NCBI GenBank assembly: GCA_964019335.1
Contig: OZ025735.1
Location: 124,001 to 188,000, forward strand
Direction: 5' to 3'
Source of the DNA: Diplonema japonicum
Taxonomy: Eukaryota; Euglenozoa; Diplonemea; Diplonemida; Diplonemidae
DNA length: 64,000 nucleotides
Shown here: in pieces, positions 55,026 through 64,000 of the stretch
Position numbering within the stretch: the first letter of the stretch is position 1
How the letters are laid out: every line of letters begins with the position of its first letter
Made by a program: the position numbers and the translations under genes
The notes under the pieces: model-generated
Databases searched by the model: none
Seen by the model: only the letters and a program-made list of their open reading frames with translations
Told to the model about the DNA's origin: nothing

Positions 55026-57569
55026 ATGACAGAGCTGACGGGCACGTACACAGAATACTGCCAAGAAGCTGGTGTGAAGCCCTCAAAAGATGTCATTGCC
55101 CTGATCAAAGGACAGTACCCAGAGGAGATTATGGAACTGGATTTTTCACGTGTGTATATAGCAAGGAAAATGGTAACAGTGATCGGAAAACTAGTCGAAG
55201 CATGCAGGAACCTAGAGAGGCTGAACCTCAAAGGGTGCCAGATGGAAAACAACGAATTACAACTCCTGGATTCGACACTGAGAAAACACGGGGGGATTAA
55301 GGAAATAATCCTTGACGAAACAGGCCTTTCCTTAGCGGGAGGAAAGATGCTCTTAGAGCTCTGCAAGATGAACCCCACAGTAAAATCGATCTCACTCAGA
55401 AAAACGTTCATTTCCACCGAATACCAAAACAGAATAAACCTGCAGCTGTCGTTGAACAACTGCAAGGAAATCGACATGAAAGATCTATCCTTCGCCATGA
55501 CGACAGCGCAGAGACCGGATGACGAAGAGTGGGATCTCTCGTCCGATCTTGGCGACGCGATACAGCACTCGGAACAACCAAACGCCGTAACCGATTATGA
55601 CGACGATTTCCCCATAGAAGCACCCACCCGAGCCAGCTCGTCCGTTTCAGATTTAAACAGTAAAAACCTCCCGGTTCAAAACATGCACACTGTTTCAAGT
55701 AAACTCTTCAATACGACCGAACAATGGACAGACCCGGCATTCCCGCCTTCTCCATCTTCATTGATCACATCCGGCGGGGTAAAAGCCCGCGAGACAGCAT
55801 GCTCCGGAATCGGTTGGGTCCGGGGACATGCTTGTTCCCCCACCCCGCGAATTTTCACCAATCAGAACAACCCATCTCCTCCGAAACAAAGCAGATCCTT
55901 CTGGGCAACGAACTGGCTTAGAAATTCAATGCTTGCGTTGCAACGGCACCCGTATCTACTCACAAAACTGTTTTTGAAAGCAAACCCCGATATCGGCGCG
56001 TACGAGATCCAAATTTGCAAGTCCGGAACATGGCACAGAGTGATGATTGACGATTGGCTTCCATGCGATAAACACGGCAATTTGATGGGAATGGTAGCCG
56101 AGGACCCCAACGAGCTTTGGGTCTCGCTTCTTGAAAAAGCCTTTGCAAAGCTGCATGGCGGCTACGATCTCCTTGAAAACGGGTCCAGCGTGCTTGGCCT
56201 ATCCGACCTTACAGGAGGTATAACACACAATATATTTATCCGGGACCACACCAGGGCCAAGGAAGTCGTAGTAGATTCATCATATTGGGAAACCCTTCGA
56301 GGGTACAACCGCAACGGGTGGCTTTTAACCGCAGCATGCAAGACACATCAATCCGTAGAAGTCTTAGCTCTGGAGGAATCGGGCATTGCTGCAAATCGTC
56401 ATTACGAGATACTTAACTTGACAGAGGTAACCGGCTGGAAGCTGGTGTTACTTTACACGCCGTACGAGGAGGATGTGCAGTCGGAAGGATCCGTGTGGAT
56501 AGGCGATGACTGGGTTCGGAAGCAACCCGAGGTTCAGTACAAGGAATTGTTCGTGAAGCTCAGCGAGCCTGCAGACGTCCGGCGGGAGGCGAAACGCTGG
56601 ATAACATTTGAAAACTTCGCCATTTTCTTCAACAAAGTGTACATATGCCGCTGCGAAACAGCCTCTACACTAAGATACCAGTACAGAACCGAGCGTATTC
56701 TGTCACGATGGCAGCTGTCCACTGCAGGTGGGAAGCTCACCAGTCAGTATTTCTCAGAAAACCCTTGCTGGTGCCTGCGTGTGAAGGAAAAAAACACACC
56801 GATTTTAATGCAATTGTCAGTCTCGGACCCTAAGCTATCTAAAAAGGAAATACCCGGGCGGATCGGGTTGTACGTGTTTCGCAGCCCGAACCCTGACAGA
56901 AAGAAACGCTACTGGGACCAGTCCGACTGCGTTGTGATGGCAAATTTTGCAAAGTACCGAGACATCTGCACCGAAGTGCTGTGCCAGCCTTGTATCAACT
57001 ATTTCGTTGTCCCTTGCATGGAAAAGCCAGGTGTTTATTCACCATTCCAGCTTACCTTCACATCAGCCCATACATACTGTACACACGAAGTGTTGTCTAA
57101 GGAGACTGAGTTTATTTGTAAGTCGGCGTGGAAGGGTCTTGCTGCAGGGGGGCGAACGACCGGATCAGCTTCATGGAGGAACAACCCACAGTTCTCCTTA
57201 AGGGTGTCCGAGCCCGGCTCATTCGGATTTATCTTGCATCAAAAGCCGGAAAAACCTGAAAATATCTTCTTTATCTCGTTTACAGTGTACAAGACCAACG
57301 GGGAGCGAATTACCGAACATTCGTATGGGGGGGAGGGAAGGGGGGGGATATAAAAAACAATACACATCCACAGCCCTGAAAACAAAATCGTTTCGCCAGA
57401 CTTCGTGCCGTACCCTACCGTTTTCACGGAGTGCGACCTCCTTGAGGGCGCCTACACCATCATCCCCATGACCTGGTCTCCAGGGGAAGAAACGGCTTTC
57501 GAGCTGTCCGTGTTTACCAGCTGCAAGGCTGCACTCGCACCGCTACCATCTCTTCTTACGCAGGGATGA
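55026..57569 (+). CDS. LRR-calpain-like protein with lost catalytic residues
   Basis: Exons 55026-57322 and 57374-57569 (51-nt intron, GTATGG...CACAG) give 830 residues. Residues 55-140 carry leucine-rich repeats. The calpain-type domain runs from T-D-P-A-F-P-P-S at about 236 to 480 (N-E-L-W-V-S-L-L-E-K-A-F-A-K-L-H-G-G, D-L-T-G-G). Where active calpains have G-D-C-W there is A-T-N296-W; His459 is kept in N-R-H-Y-E-I; where R-N-P-W is expected the protein has Y-T478-P-Y. Cys and Asn of the triad are thus lost. Two beta-sandwich-like (calpain C2/III) domains follow; the second is completed by exon 2. Many kinetoplastid calpain-like proteins are likewise inactive and act as structural or membrane-associated proteins. 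Confidence 0.88.
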
Positions 57570-57684
57570 AAGGGGGGTGTCTAAATTTTAATCTAATCGA
57601 AAGTTTAAATTATTCTTTTATTTCCCCTTCGAATCACCGCATGGAAACTATTTGAAGAAAAAAAAGGGGGTGGTGGTCCTGCCA

Positions 57685-59515
57685 ATGCCAGCAAAAATGG
57701 ACCCCGCCCGGCGGGCACACATAGAGAGGATAATGGAGAGAAGGCGGAAAGAAGGGAGGTCGAGCGTCAGCCGGTCAAGCACGACGGAGGGCAGGTTGGG
57801 GAACGTGGTTCCTGCGGTGTTCCCACCTGAGAGTGGGTACAGTGGGGTGAGCCCCGAGCCGAACCACCCTGTGTCGAGCCCTCATTCAGAGGCGGTGAGC
57901 TATGACCAGGAGTCGCTTGACAGACAACGGCAGGAGATATTGAAGATAAGGGAGGAGACGAGGAAGGAACTGGACAAGCAACGTGCGATTTCGGCACAGT
58001 CAGAGAACCAATTGAAATGGCAGCAGCAGCAGTTAGAGCAGCAGCTCAACTCGCAGAAGTCTGTAGACGAAAGGCTCCACGACCGAGCGATGAAGTACGA
58101 CGATAAAGATGATGAGCTGGAAAGACGCATTCGGGAGCGTGAGCGGGGCATGGAGGACAGGCAGACGGCCACGCTTCCGCCTACCACAGAAAGCAATGAT
58201 ACGAATCGAGCCCTTGCAGACAAGGTGGCAGATCTTGAAAGAAAGCTGAAAGACATGCAGCAACCCTCCCCCGTCCCTCCCCGTTCCACCACTGCTGACC
58301 CTTACGAAGTCTCCGTCCGTCGTGCGGGCCCGTCTGCCGCCAGCACTATCTACGACAACCCCAACAACTTCATGAAGCCCGGGCACACCACGAACCCGCC
58401 ACGCCACGCCGAGAACCTCAATGACCCCATCTTCAGCAAAAACCAGCCCCCCGCACCCCCTGCTGCACCGTGGATCTCCAGCTCATACTCCCCTCCGCGG
58501 GATACCCCGCCGTTCACTGTGAACCTGGGCCCCAACAAAGCTAACAAGGACCCGGTGTGGGAGTCCCAAGCGCCGATAAACGCTAGGGCGGCAAGGGAGG
58601 ACACCTGGGGTAAGAAGGATGACACTTGGGGTAGGAGGGATGACTCCTACAACCAAGGGGCACCGCAGCCACATCAACAACAGCAACATCAACGGCAGCA
58701 ACAATATCCGATGCAAGGGGAGCAGAGCGGGTACGCACCGCAGGAACAGAGCCATCATCACGCCTCGCCACCAAGGTACCAGCAACAACTGGAGAGCTAC
58801 CAACACCAGTACAACGGACAACAAGGGAACAGCAGCTACCAGCTCGGCACGGGGCTTGGAGGGGGGAGCCCGGCCGGGGGCGCCTCTCGGAGACAAGTGA
58901 ATGTGAACCTGCAGCTGCACAGGGAGTCCATCCTGCACGACATGAAGAACGGCGATGTCTTCATCAAGTGGACGAAGAACGACAAGCCGCACCTGCGATG
59001 GTTCTGGCTCAACCAGAAGAAACTGCTGCTGCTGTGGTCGAACACACAATCTGCATCCATTTTAATGTCCAACAACATACGCTTGGAGGAAGTGGTGTCT
59101 ATCAAGGCAGAGCAGCTCACAGAAGAGTCCCCTGGAGACCCTGGGCACCCTCAGGTATGCCTTTTTCTAGGATAGCCGAACTTTACCACCACAGGTGTAC
59201 TACCTTATGACAGTGACTACATACAAAAGGCAGCTACAGATGGCCTGTCAAAATAGAGAAAAGTTCAACAGATGGTTTGAAGGGCTCACTTTGCTCACCC
59301 AGCAGTACCGACAGGTGTGGAAGGGAGATTGGAGGGAAGGGAGGGAGAAAAAAAAAAATACAGGCCAATGAAGTTGCTTATGCTCAAGCTGCTAACCCAG
59401 CAATGTCCCGAGTTTTATCTAGACAGTATGTAGGAAGGGGGGGGGGAAAGAAAAACAAAAAAGGGCTATGCAAAGTCGTTCTGCGCGAAATGCAACTGTT
59501 ACTGCTGCCGATTGA
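57685..59515 (+). CDS. Coiled-coil protein with C-terminal PH-like domain
   Basis: Exons 57685-59154, 59195-59314, 59364-59425 and 59464-59515 give 567 residues. Introns are 40, 49 and 38 nt. The nearby ATG at 57697 is an alternative start. Residues 75-190 form a charged coiled coil; 190-410 are Pro/Gln-rich and disordered. About 415-530 look like a PH fold: G-D-V-F-I-K-W, H-L-R-W-F-W-L, L-L-L-W-S, then after the first intron V-Y-Y-L-M-T-V and a final helix F-N-R-W-F-E-G-L. The arrangement recalls cortical PH proteins of the Num1/Mcp5 type, but similarity is weak. The last two exons give a short Ala/Ser-rich tail. The PH fold depends on the first splice. Confidence 0.75.
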
Positions 59516-60349
59516 TCTCTTTTTTTTTTCTTCCTCGTGGTAAACCCTTTCCCCCCCCCCCAAAAAAAAGGACTCTTAGAATATGTTCAAAACACCCTTT
59601 ATTGGTTTCTATTATTTTTTTTTTTTTCTCTGGCAAAAAAAAAAAGAAGACTTTGTAGTAATAGTGTGTGTGATTTTATACCCCCTTTTTTTTTCTATTT
59701 TTTTGTGAATAAAAACAAAAAGGAAAAGAAAGCCACAGGAGAAATAAAATCTTTGCACCATATCTCTAAAACCATTCTGGTCAATCCTTCTTTTTTTTTT
59801 GTGTCGCCCCTAATACTCGTGGAAAGGTGCTCAGAGTGGTCTTTTGGGACTTCTATGGTAGGAGAGTCACGAAACGAAAGTTTCATAAGCCTTTTTTTGA
59901 AAAAAACAGAAATTCTCTGCGTCTTCCACGCAAGGGGTGCTAAACGGGTTTTGGAGATATGGAGTTATTTTTATTACCACGAAAGTATAGACAGATTTCT
60001 CTCTCCTTTGTTCGCCTCCCTTCCCCCCCCTCCTAGATATGTATGAAAAAAAAAGAAGAAAAGGCGGGAGAAAAAAAGAAAAAAAAAAGAGAAAATTCCC
60101 CTTTTTTTTTTCTGAATTTCTCTCTCTCCCCCCTGGTTTTGTGTCAACCCCCTGCCAGTAGGGGGGGGGGGGGGGGGGTTTCAGTAGTTCAGCGGGGTCT
60201 TTTTTTTTCTCGTGGGGCCCATTCAGAAAAAAAAAAAAAAAGAAATACTGATTCCCTTCCGCCACCCGCCTTCTTCGACCTTTCCACGGATGCCAACACG
60301 ATGCAATTCCAAATTAGGGCAAACCAAGTTTTAAAAAAAAAAAAAAAAA
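59516..60349. other. Low-complexity spacer
   Basis: C, T, A and G runs. About 59730-59960 is less repetitive but shows no recognised gene on either strand. Confidence 0.6.
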
Positions 60350-60610
60350 ATGAGCAAAATAAGCAGCAGTGGAACACCTTCAAGGTACCAGGTGACTAAA
60401 TGCCACATAGCGAATAAGGTTGGTACGGGGAAGAACTTCAGGTATTTAGGGGAGTGCGTCATCGCTGACCGGTTGGGGCCAAGCAGATGGGTGGCACAGG
60501 TGCACCAAGCACCGACACCAGTCGTTCCAGGGCACGGAAGAAGACTATTGGATTACCAGAAGGCAGCGAGACAGAGCTGCACCGCAGACGCGAGTTACAA
60601 CAAAAAATAA
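60350..60610 (+). CDS. Small basic protein, 86 codons, unknown
   Basis: An ATG directly after an A run opens an 86-codon frame with balanced codon use: Y-Q-V-T-K-C-H-I-A-N-K, F-R-Y-L-G-E-C-V-I-A-D-R-L-G-P-S, then V-P-G-H-G-R-R-L-L-D-Y-Q-K-A-A-R-Q. It is Arg/Lys-rich with three Cys. No family recognised. A donor-like GTATTT and acceptor-like CAG inside (about 60440-60487) leave an alternative spliced form open. Confidence 0.45.
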   Translation: MSKISSSGTPSRYQVTKCHIANKVGTGKNFRYLGECVIADRLGPSRWVAQVHQAPTPVVPGHGRRLLDYQKAARQSCTADASYNKK

Positions 60611-60745
60611 AAAAAAAATTAAAAAAAAGGCAATTACACCCTCGGACGTTATTTTCTTTCTTCTTGATTCCTTTCTTTTTTTTTTTTAACTCCCCACTAA
60701 AAAAAAAAAAAAAAAAAAAAAGAAACAAAAAAGGAAAAGGGGCAT

Positions 60746-62665
60746 ATGCACAAATGGACCCCACGAGAATTCCTAAAGAAATGGCAAACCGCGCTTAAAG
60801 CCAACGACCTCCAAAGGATGGCGGCCCTGCACCCAACCATCCATAAAGAAGATCTCGAGACACTGGAGCGTGTAGCGTGGGACATGCGGAGCGCAAGGCT
60901 ACCAGGCGTCGGGGGGATGAAGGAAAACGTCTTAAGCGCGACCGTAAACACGAATGCAAAAGGATGGAGGTGCTCGGCGAGAGTGCTGTGGGTAGGCTGC
61001 GAGATGAAAGAGATCGACGAGCCCGCCGCAGTAACAGTCGCACGTCGCATTGTGCGGAACAAAAAAAAACTGGATTTACACGGAAGCCTGTTAGTCACGG
61101 TGTTGCAATGTTTGTCGCTTGCGAGAACAGAAGGCCCTGAAAAAAACGTTGAGCTCAGACCGTGGTTTACGAATCTCGTCGGTGCTGTGATCCATGGTGT
61201 TTTACAGTGTAAAAAACTGGCGAAAGACGGTTCAGAACAAGGCGCCCAGCAGCTTCCGAAAATCCTGTCGATTTTGAGAAAAACACGGTTTTTCCACCTC
61301 CCCGATGACACGTACGTCGCGATAGAAAAGGAGATCGTGGCAAGGGTGTGGGCGTTGAAAAGATTCACGGAAAACGATTTCCGGCACACGCTGCAAGCGC
61401 TGTGCGGGATCCCTTGCGGGTCAGAAGCCCACCGCAAAGCCAGGTCGGAACTGCATGAGAAGCTATGCCGCTACGCGTTGCAAAAAATCCCAGATTTCAA
61501 AGACCCTCTTGGCATCGGCAGAATCCTAACAACCGTGAACAGAACCCCGGAATCAGCTAAATACGCAGCAACACTAGCAAGCACGTGGTCGAAGTGGAAA
61601 GGCCTCCCTTATGATGCTGCAGTGTCGTTGTCTTTATTAAAACTGGACAATGGGTTGTCAGGTGACGCTCGTATCTTCCGGGCAAACGACAAGGTACTTT
61701 CTCTTGAAACGCTGCTCATGCTGCTCGTGGTTTCGAGAAAGTCGCTGCAACGGGATTTTCCGTTCACAGAAGAGCTCTCCCGCGCTGCAAGGGAAGAAAC
61801 TAAGGAAATTGAGTCACCCCACACGCTCTTTTTACTGCTTCGCGCAGCGGCAAGCACGTCAAACAAAACTCTCCGTGAAACCTTGTTGAAACTTGTTGTA
61901 AACACAAAAGAAAGTTGTGTCGAAGCTCTGTCAATGTCAGAACTATCTCTTTATGCAAAGCTAGAACCCACTGTAGCCGTATTCACACTGGTTAAAAGAC
62001 ACATGGCGCTCGGGACGTGTTACCTCCCTTCCGTGAGGGATACTGTTCACATTGTACATGGAATGGTGAAAACTCCCAAGAGCAACAGAGACCGGGTTCT
62101 TGAAGACATGTTGACCAGGAACATGATAGGCAGAACCGGGAACAGCAGAGAGCTCGTTGGATTGTTAAAGGGAGCGGCGAACGGATCGTGTCAAGGAATC
62201 GTAAAACGTATATTTTCAAACGGTCTGGATATGCGGTGGTTTACTGGATACTCCGCAGGGAGGCTTGCAGATTCTGTGCACAGCTTGGCACGGCTCTCTT
62301 GGTCGGTGGAGATCACCTCGCTTCTAGATAGGTTTCCCCATCTGATCCCTGTTGCCGCGCAGCCGCTGGCGAATTTCGTCGCTTCCCTGGCTTTGCTTCC
62401 CTCCACCATTAAGCCGTTCCTGTCGGACATCACCCTGTTGGGTCCTGTGACGCCGCCCACCGCAATTTCCTTAATCAACGTCTTTGCGAGGTGTAACGTG
62501 TCCGCACCTACTAATGTTGTAGACAGATGTGTCGAAGTCTTGACAGGCGCACCTGTCCGAGAACACATCGCAAGGGAAACCCTTGAAAACCTACGAAAAA
62601 TGCTGTACGGCAAAGGCAGAGGCGACCACGCCGTGGAATATTTACAAGCATGTTGTTGCAAGTAA
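60746..62665 (+). CDS. Alpha-helical repeat protein, possibly organellar RNA-related
   Basis: 639 residues from ATG at 60746, no intron needed. Nearly all helix, with repeated short amphipathic pairs. Examples are V-T-V-L-Q-C-L-S-L-A-R, F-R-H-T-L-Q-A-L, R-I-L-T-T-V-N-R and L-A-D-S-V-H-S-L-A-R-L-S-W. This periodicity resembles FASTK/RAP-type or octotricopeptide-like helical RNA-binding proteins, which are numerous in protist mitochondria, but no RAP domain is seen at the C-terminus (which ends C-C-C-K). No clear presequence is visible. Function is inferred from architecture only. Confidence 0.7.
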   Translation: MHKWTPREFLKKWQTALKANDLQRMAALHPTIHKEDLETLERVAWDMRSARLPGVGGMKENVLSATVNTNAKGWRCSARVLWVGCEMKEIDEPAAVTVARRIVRNKKKLDLHGSLLVTVLQCLSLARTEGPEKNVELRPWFTNLVGAVIHGVLQCKKLAKDGSEQGAQQLPKILSILRKTRFFHLPDDTYVAIEKEIVARVWALKRFTENDFRHTLQALCGIPCGSEAHRKARSELHEKLCRYALQKIPDFKDPLGIGRILTTVNRTPESAKYAATLASTWSKWKGLPYDAAVSLSLLKLDNGLSGDARIFRANDKVLSLETLLMLLVVSRKSLQRDFPFTEELSRAAREETKEIESPHTLFLLLRAAASTSNKTLRETLLKLVVNTKESCVEALSMSELSLYAKLEPTVAVFTLVKRHMALGTCYLPSVRDTVHIVHGMVKTPKSNRDRVLEDMLTRNMIGRTGNSRELVGLLKGAANGSCQGIVKRIFSNGLDMRWFTGYSAGRLADSVHSLARLSWSVEITSLLDRFPHLIPVAAQPLANFVASLALLPSTIKPFLSDITLLGPVTPPTAISLINVFARCNVSAPTNVVDRCVEVLTGAPVREHIARETLENLRKMLYGKGRGDHAVEYLQACCCK

Positions 62666-62726
62666 TCTTTCCCCCCCTTCCCATCTTTAAAAAAAAAAAA
62701 AAAAAAGGGAAACAAAAAAAAAAAAA

Positions 62727-63842
62727 ATGGGTGTCAGCAAAGCCATGCCGCCAGCGAACACATGGTCCGTGGGCGAGGTAGGCCGATGGCTGTCGAGTAA
62801 AGGTTTGGGGGAGTACTGCCGGCTGTTCGAAGAACAAAAAGTAGACGGCGAGGCGTTGTTGATGCTTGTCGAAGACGACTTTAGAAAACCCCCTCTGAGC
62901 ATGCCTAAGGTTGGCGACATTAAGAAGATAGCGAAAAACATCGACACCCTAAGAGAGCAGGACGCAGTAACATCCTGCCTCGCAGGACAATCTGCAAACC
63001 CCATCTCCGACAAGGGGACAAGGAGCAGACAACTAGTGAGACTCGTAGCCGCCGCGGCGTACTGCTGCCTCTCTATATTCACAACGTCGTTCTCCTTAGT
63101 GGCAGCGCATGAAAGGGTCCCCCACACAGATTATTACCCACCTCTTCCGGATTTGTTTCTCGATAATGTTCCCAGGATACCGTGGGCATTTGCTGCGTCG
63201 GAGGTGTTCATATTGTCGTTGGGTGGGATATTGATCGCACTCCTTGTGGTTCACAGGGCAAGAATCGCCATCCTAACCCGTTTTCTTGCAATTTCCGCGA
63301 CGGTTTTCCTGTTGAGGTGTGTTACAATGCTAGCAACGTCGTTGTCGGTCCCGGGGGCTCATCTTGAATGTCAACAGCTGCAGCTTTCAAGTTTTCAAGA
63401 GAAACTTGATCGAGCGTTGACGATAATGATGGGGCTTGGGTCGACGGTGTTTGGGGTTGAAACGTGTGGTGATTATATGTTTAGCGGTCATTGCACAGGG
63501 CTCACCCTTCTAGCCTGCTTTATTTGTGAATACACCCCCGCCTCATGGGCAGGATTCCACCGAATTATATGGATGCTGTGTGTGTTTGGGATTTTTTGCA
63601 TTCTTGCCGCGCACGAGCATTACAGCATCGATTGTTTTGTAGGGTTTTATATTAGCTCGCGTGTGTTCGCGTACTACCACTCGCTGGCCTATCAGGTTTC
63701 GACAATGACGCCGTCGCAGTGGAAGAGGCTGGGGATGTGGTTCCCCTTGGTGGCCTACTTTGAGAGGTACACCCCCCCCAATGGTTACTCTAACACCTAC
63801 GATATTCCTTACTTCGCGAAAAATATTCGTTATGAAGATTAA
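62727..63842 (+). CDS. SAM-domain sphingomyelin synthase family enzyme (SAMD8/SMS-like)
   Basis: 371 residues. A SAM domain (about 12-72: W-S-V-G-E-V-G-R-W-L, L-G-E-Y-C-R-L-F) is followed by six predicted membrane helices. The catalytic motifs are C247-G-D-Y-M-F-S-G-H255 and H298-Y-S-I-D302-C-F-V-G-F-Y-I, supplying the His/His/Asp triad of the sphingomyelin synthase superfamily. The N-terminal SAM domain matches SAMD8 and SMS1. Family members move a phospho-head group between a glycerophospholipid and ceramide in Golgi, plasma membrane or ER. Whether this one makes sphingomyelin, ceramide phosphoethanolamine or another product cannot be read from the sequence. Galactocerebrosidase at 16927 acts on ceramide-based lipids too. 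Confidence 0.92.
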   Translation: MGVSKAMPPANTWSVGEVGRWLSSKGLGEYCRLFEEQKVDGEALLMLVEDDFRKPPLSMPKVGDIKKIAKNIDTLREQDAVTSCLAGQSANPISDKGTRSRQLVRLVAAAAYCCLSIFTTSFSLVAAHERVPHTDYYPPLPDLFLDNVPRIPWAFAASEVFILSLGGILIALLVVHRARIAILTRFLAISATVFLLRCVTMLATSLSVPGAHLECQQLQLSSFQEKLDRALTIMMGLGSTVFGVETCGDYMFSGHCTGLTLLACFICEYTPASWAGFHRIIWMLCVFGIFCILAAHEHYSIDCFVGFYISSRVFAYYHSLAYQVSTMTPSQWKRLGMWFPLVAYFERYTPPNGYSNTYDIPYFAKNIRYED

Positions 63843-63931
63843 GTGAGGGGGAAGAGCGGTTGTATCAAAAAAAATTTTTTTCCGTGTTTTTTTTTTTTTT
63901 TTTTTTTGTTTGTTTGTTTGGACAAGGGAGG

Positions 63932-63965
<34 letters not shown>

Positions 63966-64000
63966 GAGAAATTGTTGTTGCTAAAAAAAAAAAAAAGAAG
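63843..64000. other. Homopolymer tail of window
   Basis: T and A runs after the last stop; no gene. Confidence 0.8.

Noticed and set aside
1-64000. CRISPR arrays, rRNA and tRNA genes
   Set aside because: No spaced direct-repeat arrays, rRNA segments or convincing tRNA cloverleafs were seen by eye; tRNAs with introns could be missed.

Overview
The window is nuclear DNA from a single-celled eukaryote, using the standard code (TAA, TAG and TGA all end genes). Every supportable gene lies on the + strand across 64 kb, and genes are separated by spacers dominated by long A, T, G and C homopolymers. About 28 predicted introns are very short (mostly 32-65 nt), start with GT and end with AG, and are themselves filled with A, T or G runs. 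One-way gene arrays, a trypanosome-like Rab4, an LRR/calpain-like protein with lost catalytic residues, and a GH65 phosphorylase fused to a HAD domain suggest a euglenozoan, possibly a diplonemid. This is inference: dinoflagellate relatives also have one-way arrays, and no rRNA or spliced-leader gene is present to settle it.

Layout. 1-4145: 3' part of a giant coiled-coil protein. 4294-12216: a truncated MICU-like first exon, a full-length LINE retrotransposon (ORF1, ORF2 with endonuclease and reverse transcriptase, and a 2A-like NPGP motif), then an intact MICU-like EF-hand gene. 12377-14045: two inverted-repeat DNA elements. 14200-16060: unknown protein whose last exon gives a CAAX box. 16927-19448: galactocerebrosidase (GH59). 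20083-21211: two small spliced genes. 21735-24353: two 5'-truncated, decayed LINE copies. 25407-29523: TPR protein and a SARDH/DMGDH/PDPR-family flavoprotein. 31198-34223: five-repeat protein with a W-x2-[YF]-C...DP motif, TFIIH p44 (SSL1), Rab4. 35758-41288: EAG/HCN-type cation channel, zinc-finger coiled-coil protein, PPR protein. 41614-51486: tandem AAA+ ATPase, type II membrane protein, GH65-HAD phosphorylase. 51474-51890: two further palindromic elements. 53141-63842: PLRG1/Prp46 spliceosomal WD40 protein, LRR-calpain-like protein, PH-like coiled-coil protein, small basic ORF, alpha-helical repeat protein and a SAM-domain sphingomyelin-synthase-family enzyme.

How the genes relate. I see no metabolic operon. 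The set mixes mitochondrial functions (MICU, flavoprotein, PPR and perhaps the helical-repeat protein), sphingolipid metabolism at two distant loci (galactocerebrosidase, sphingomyelin synthase family), RNA/transcription machinery (PLRG1, p44), trafficking (Rab4) and cytoskeleton/flagellum candidates (TPR, calpain-like, PH-like). Exon joins were chosen because they keep the frame and restore conserved motifs; they are predictions without transcript data.
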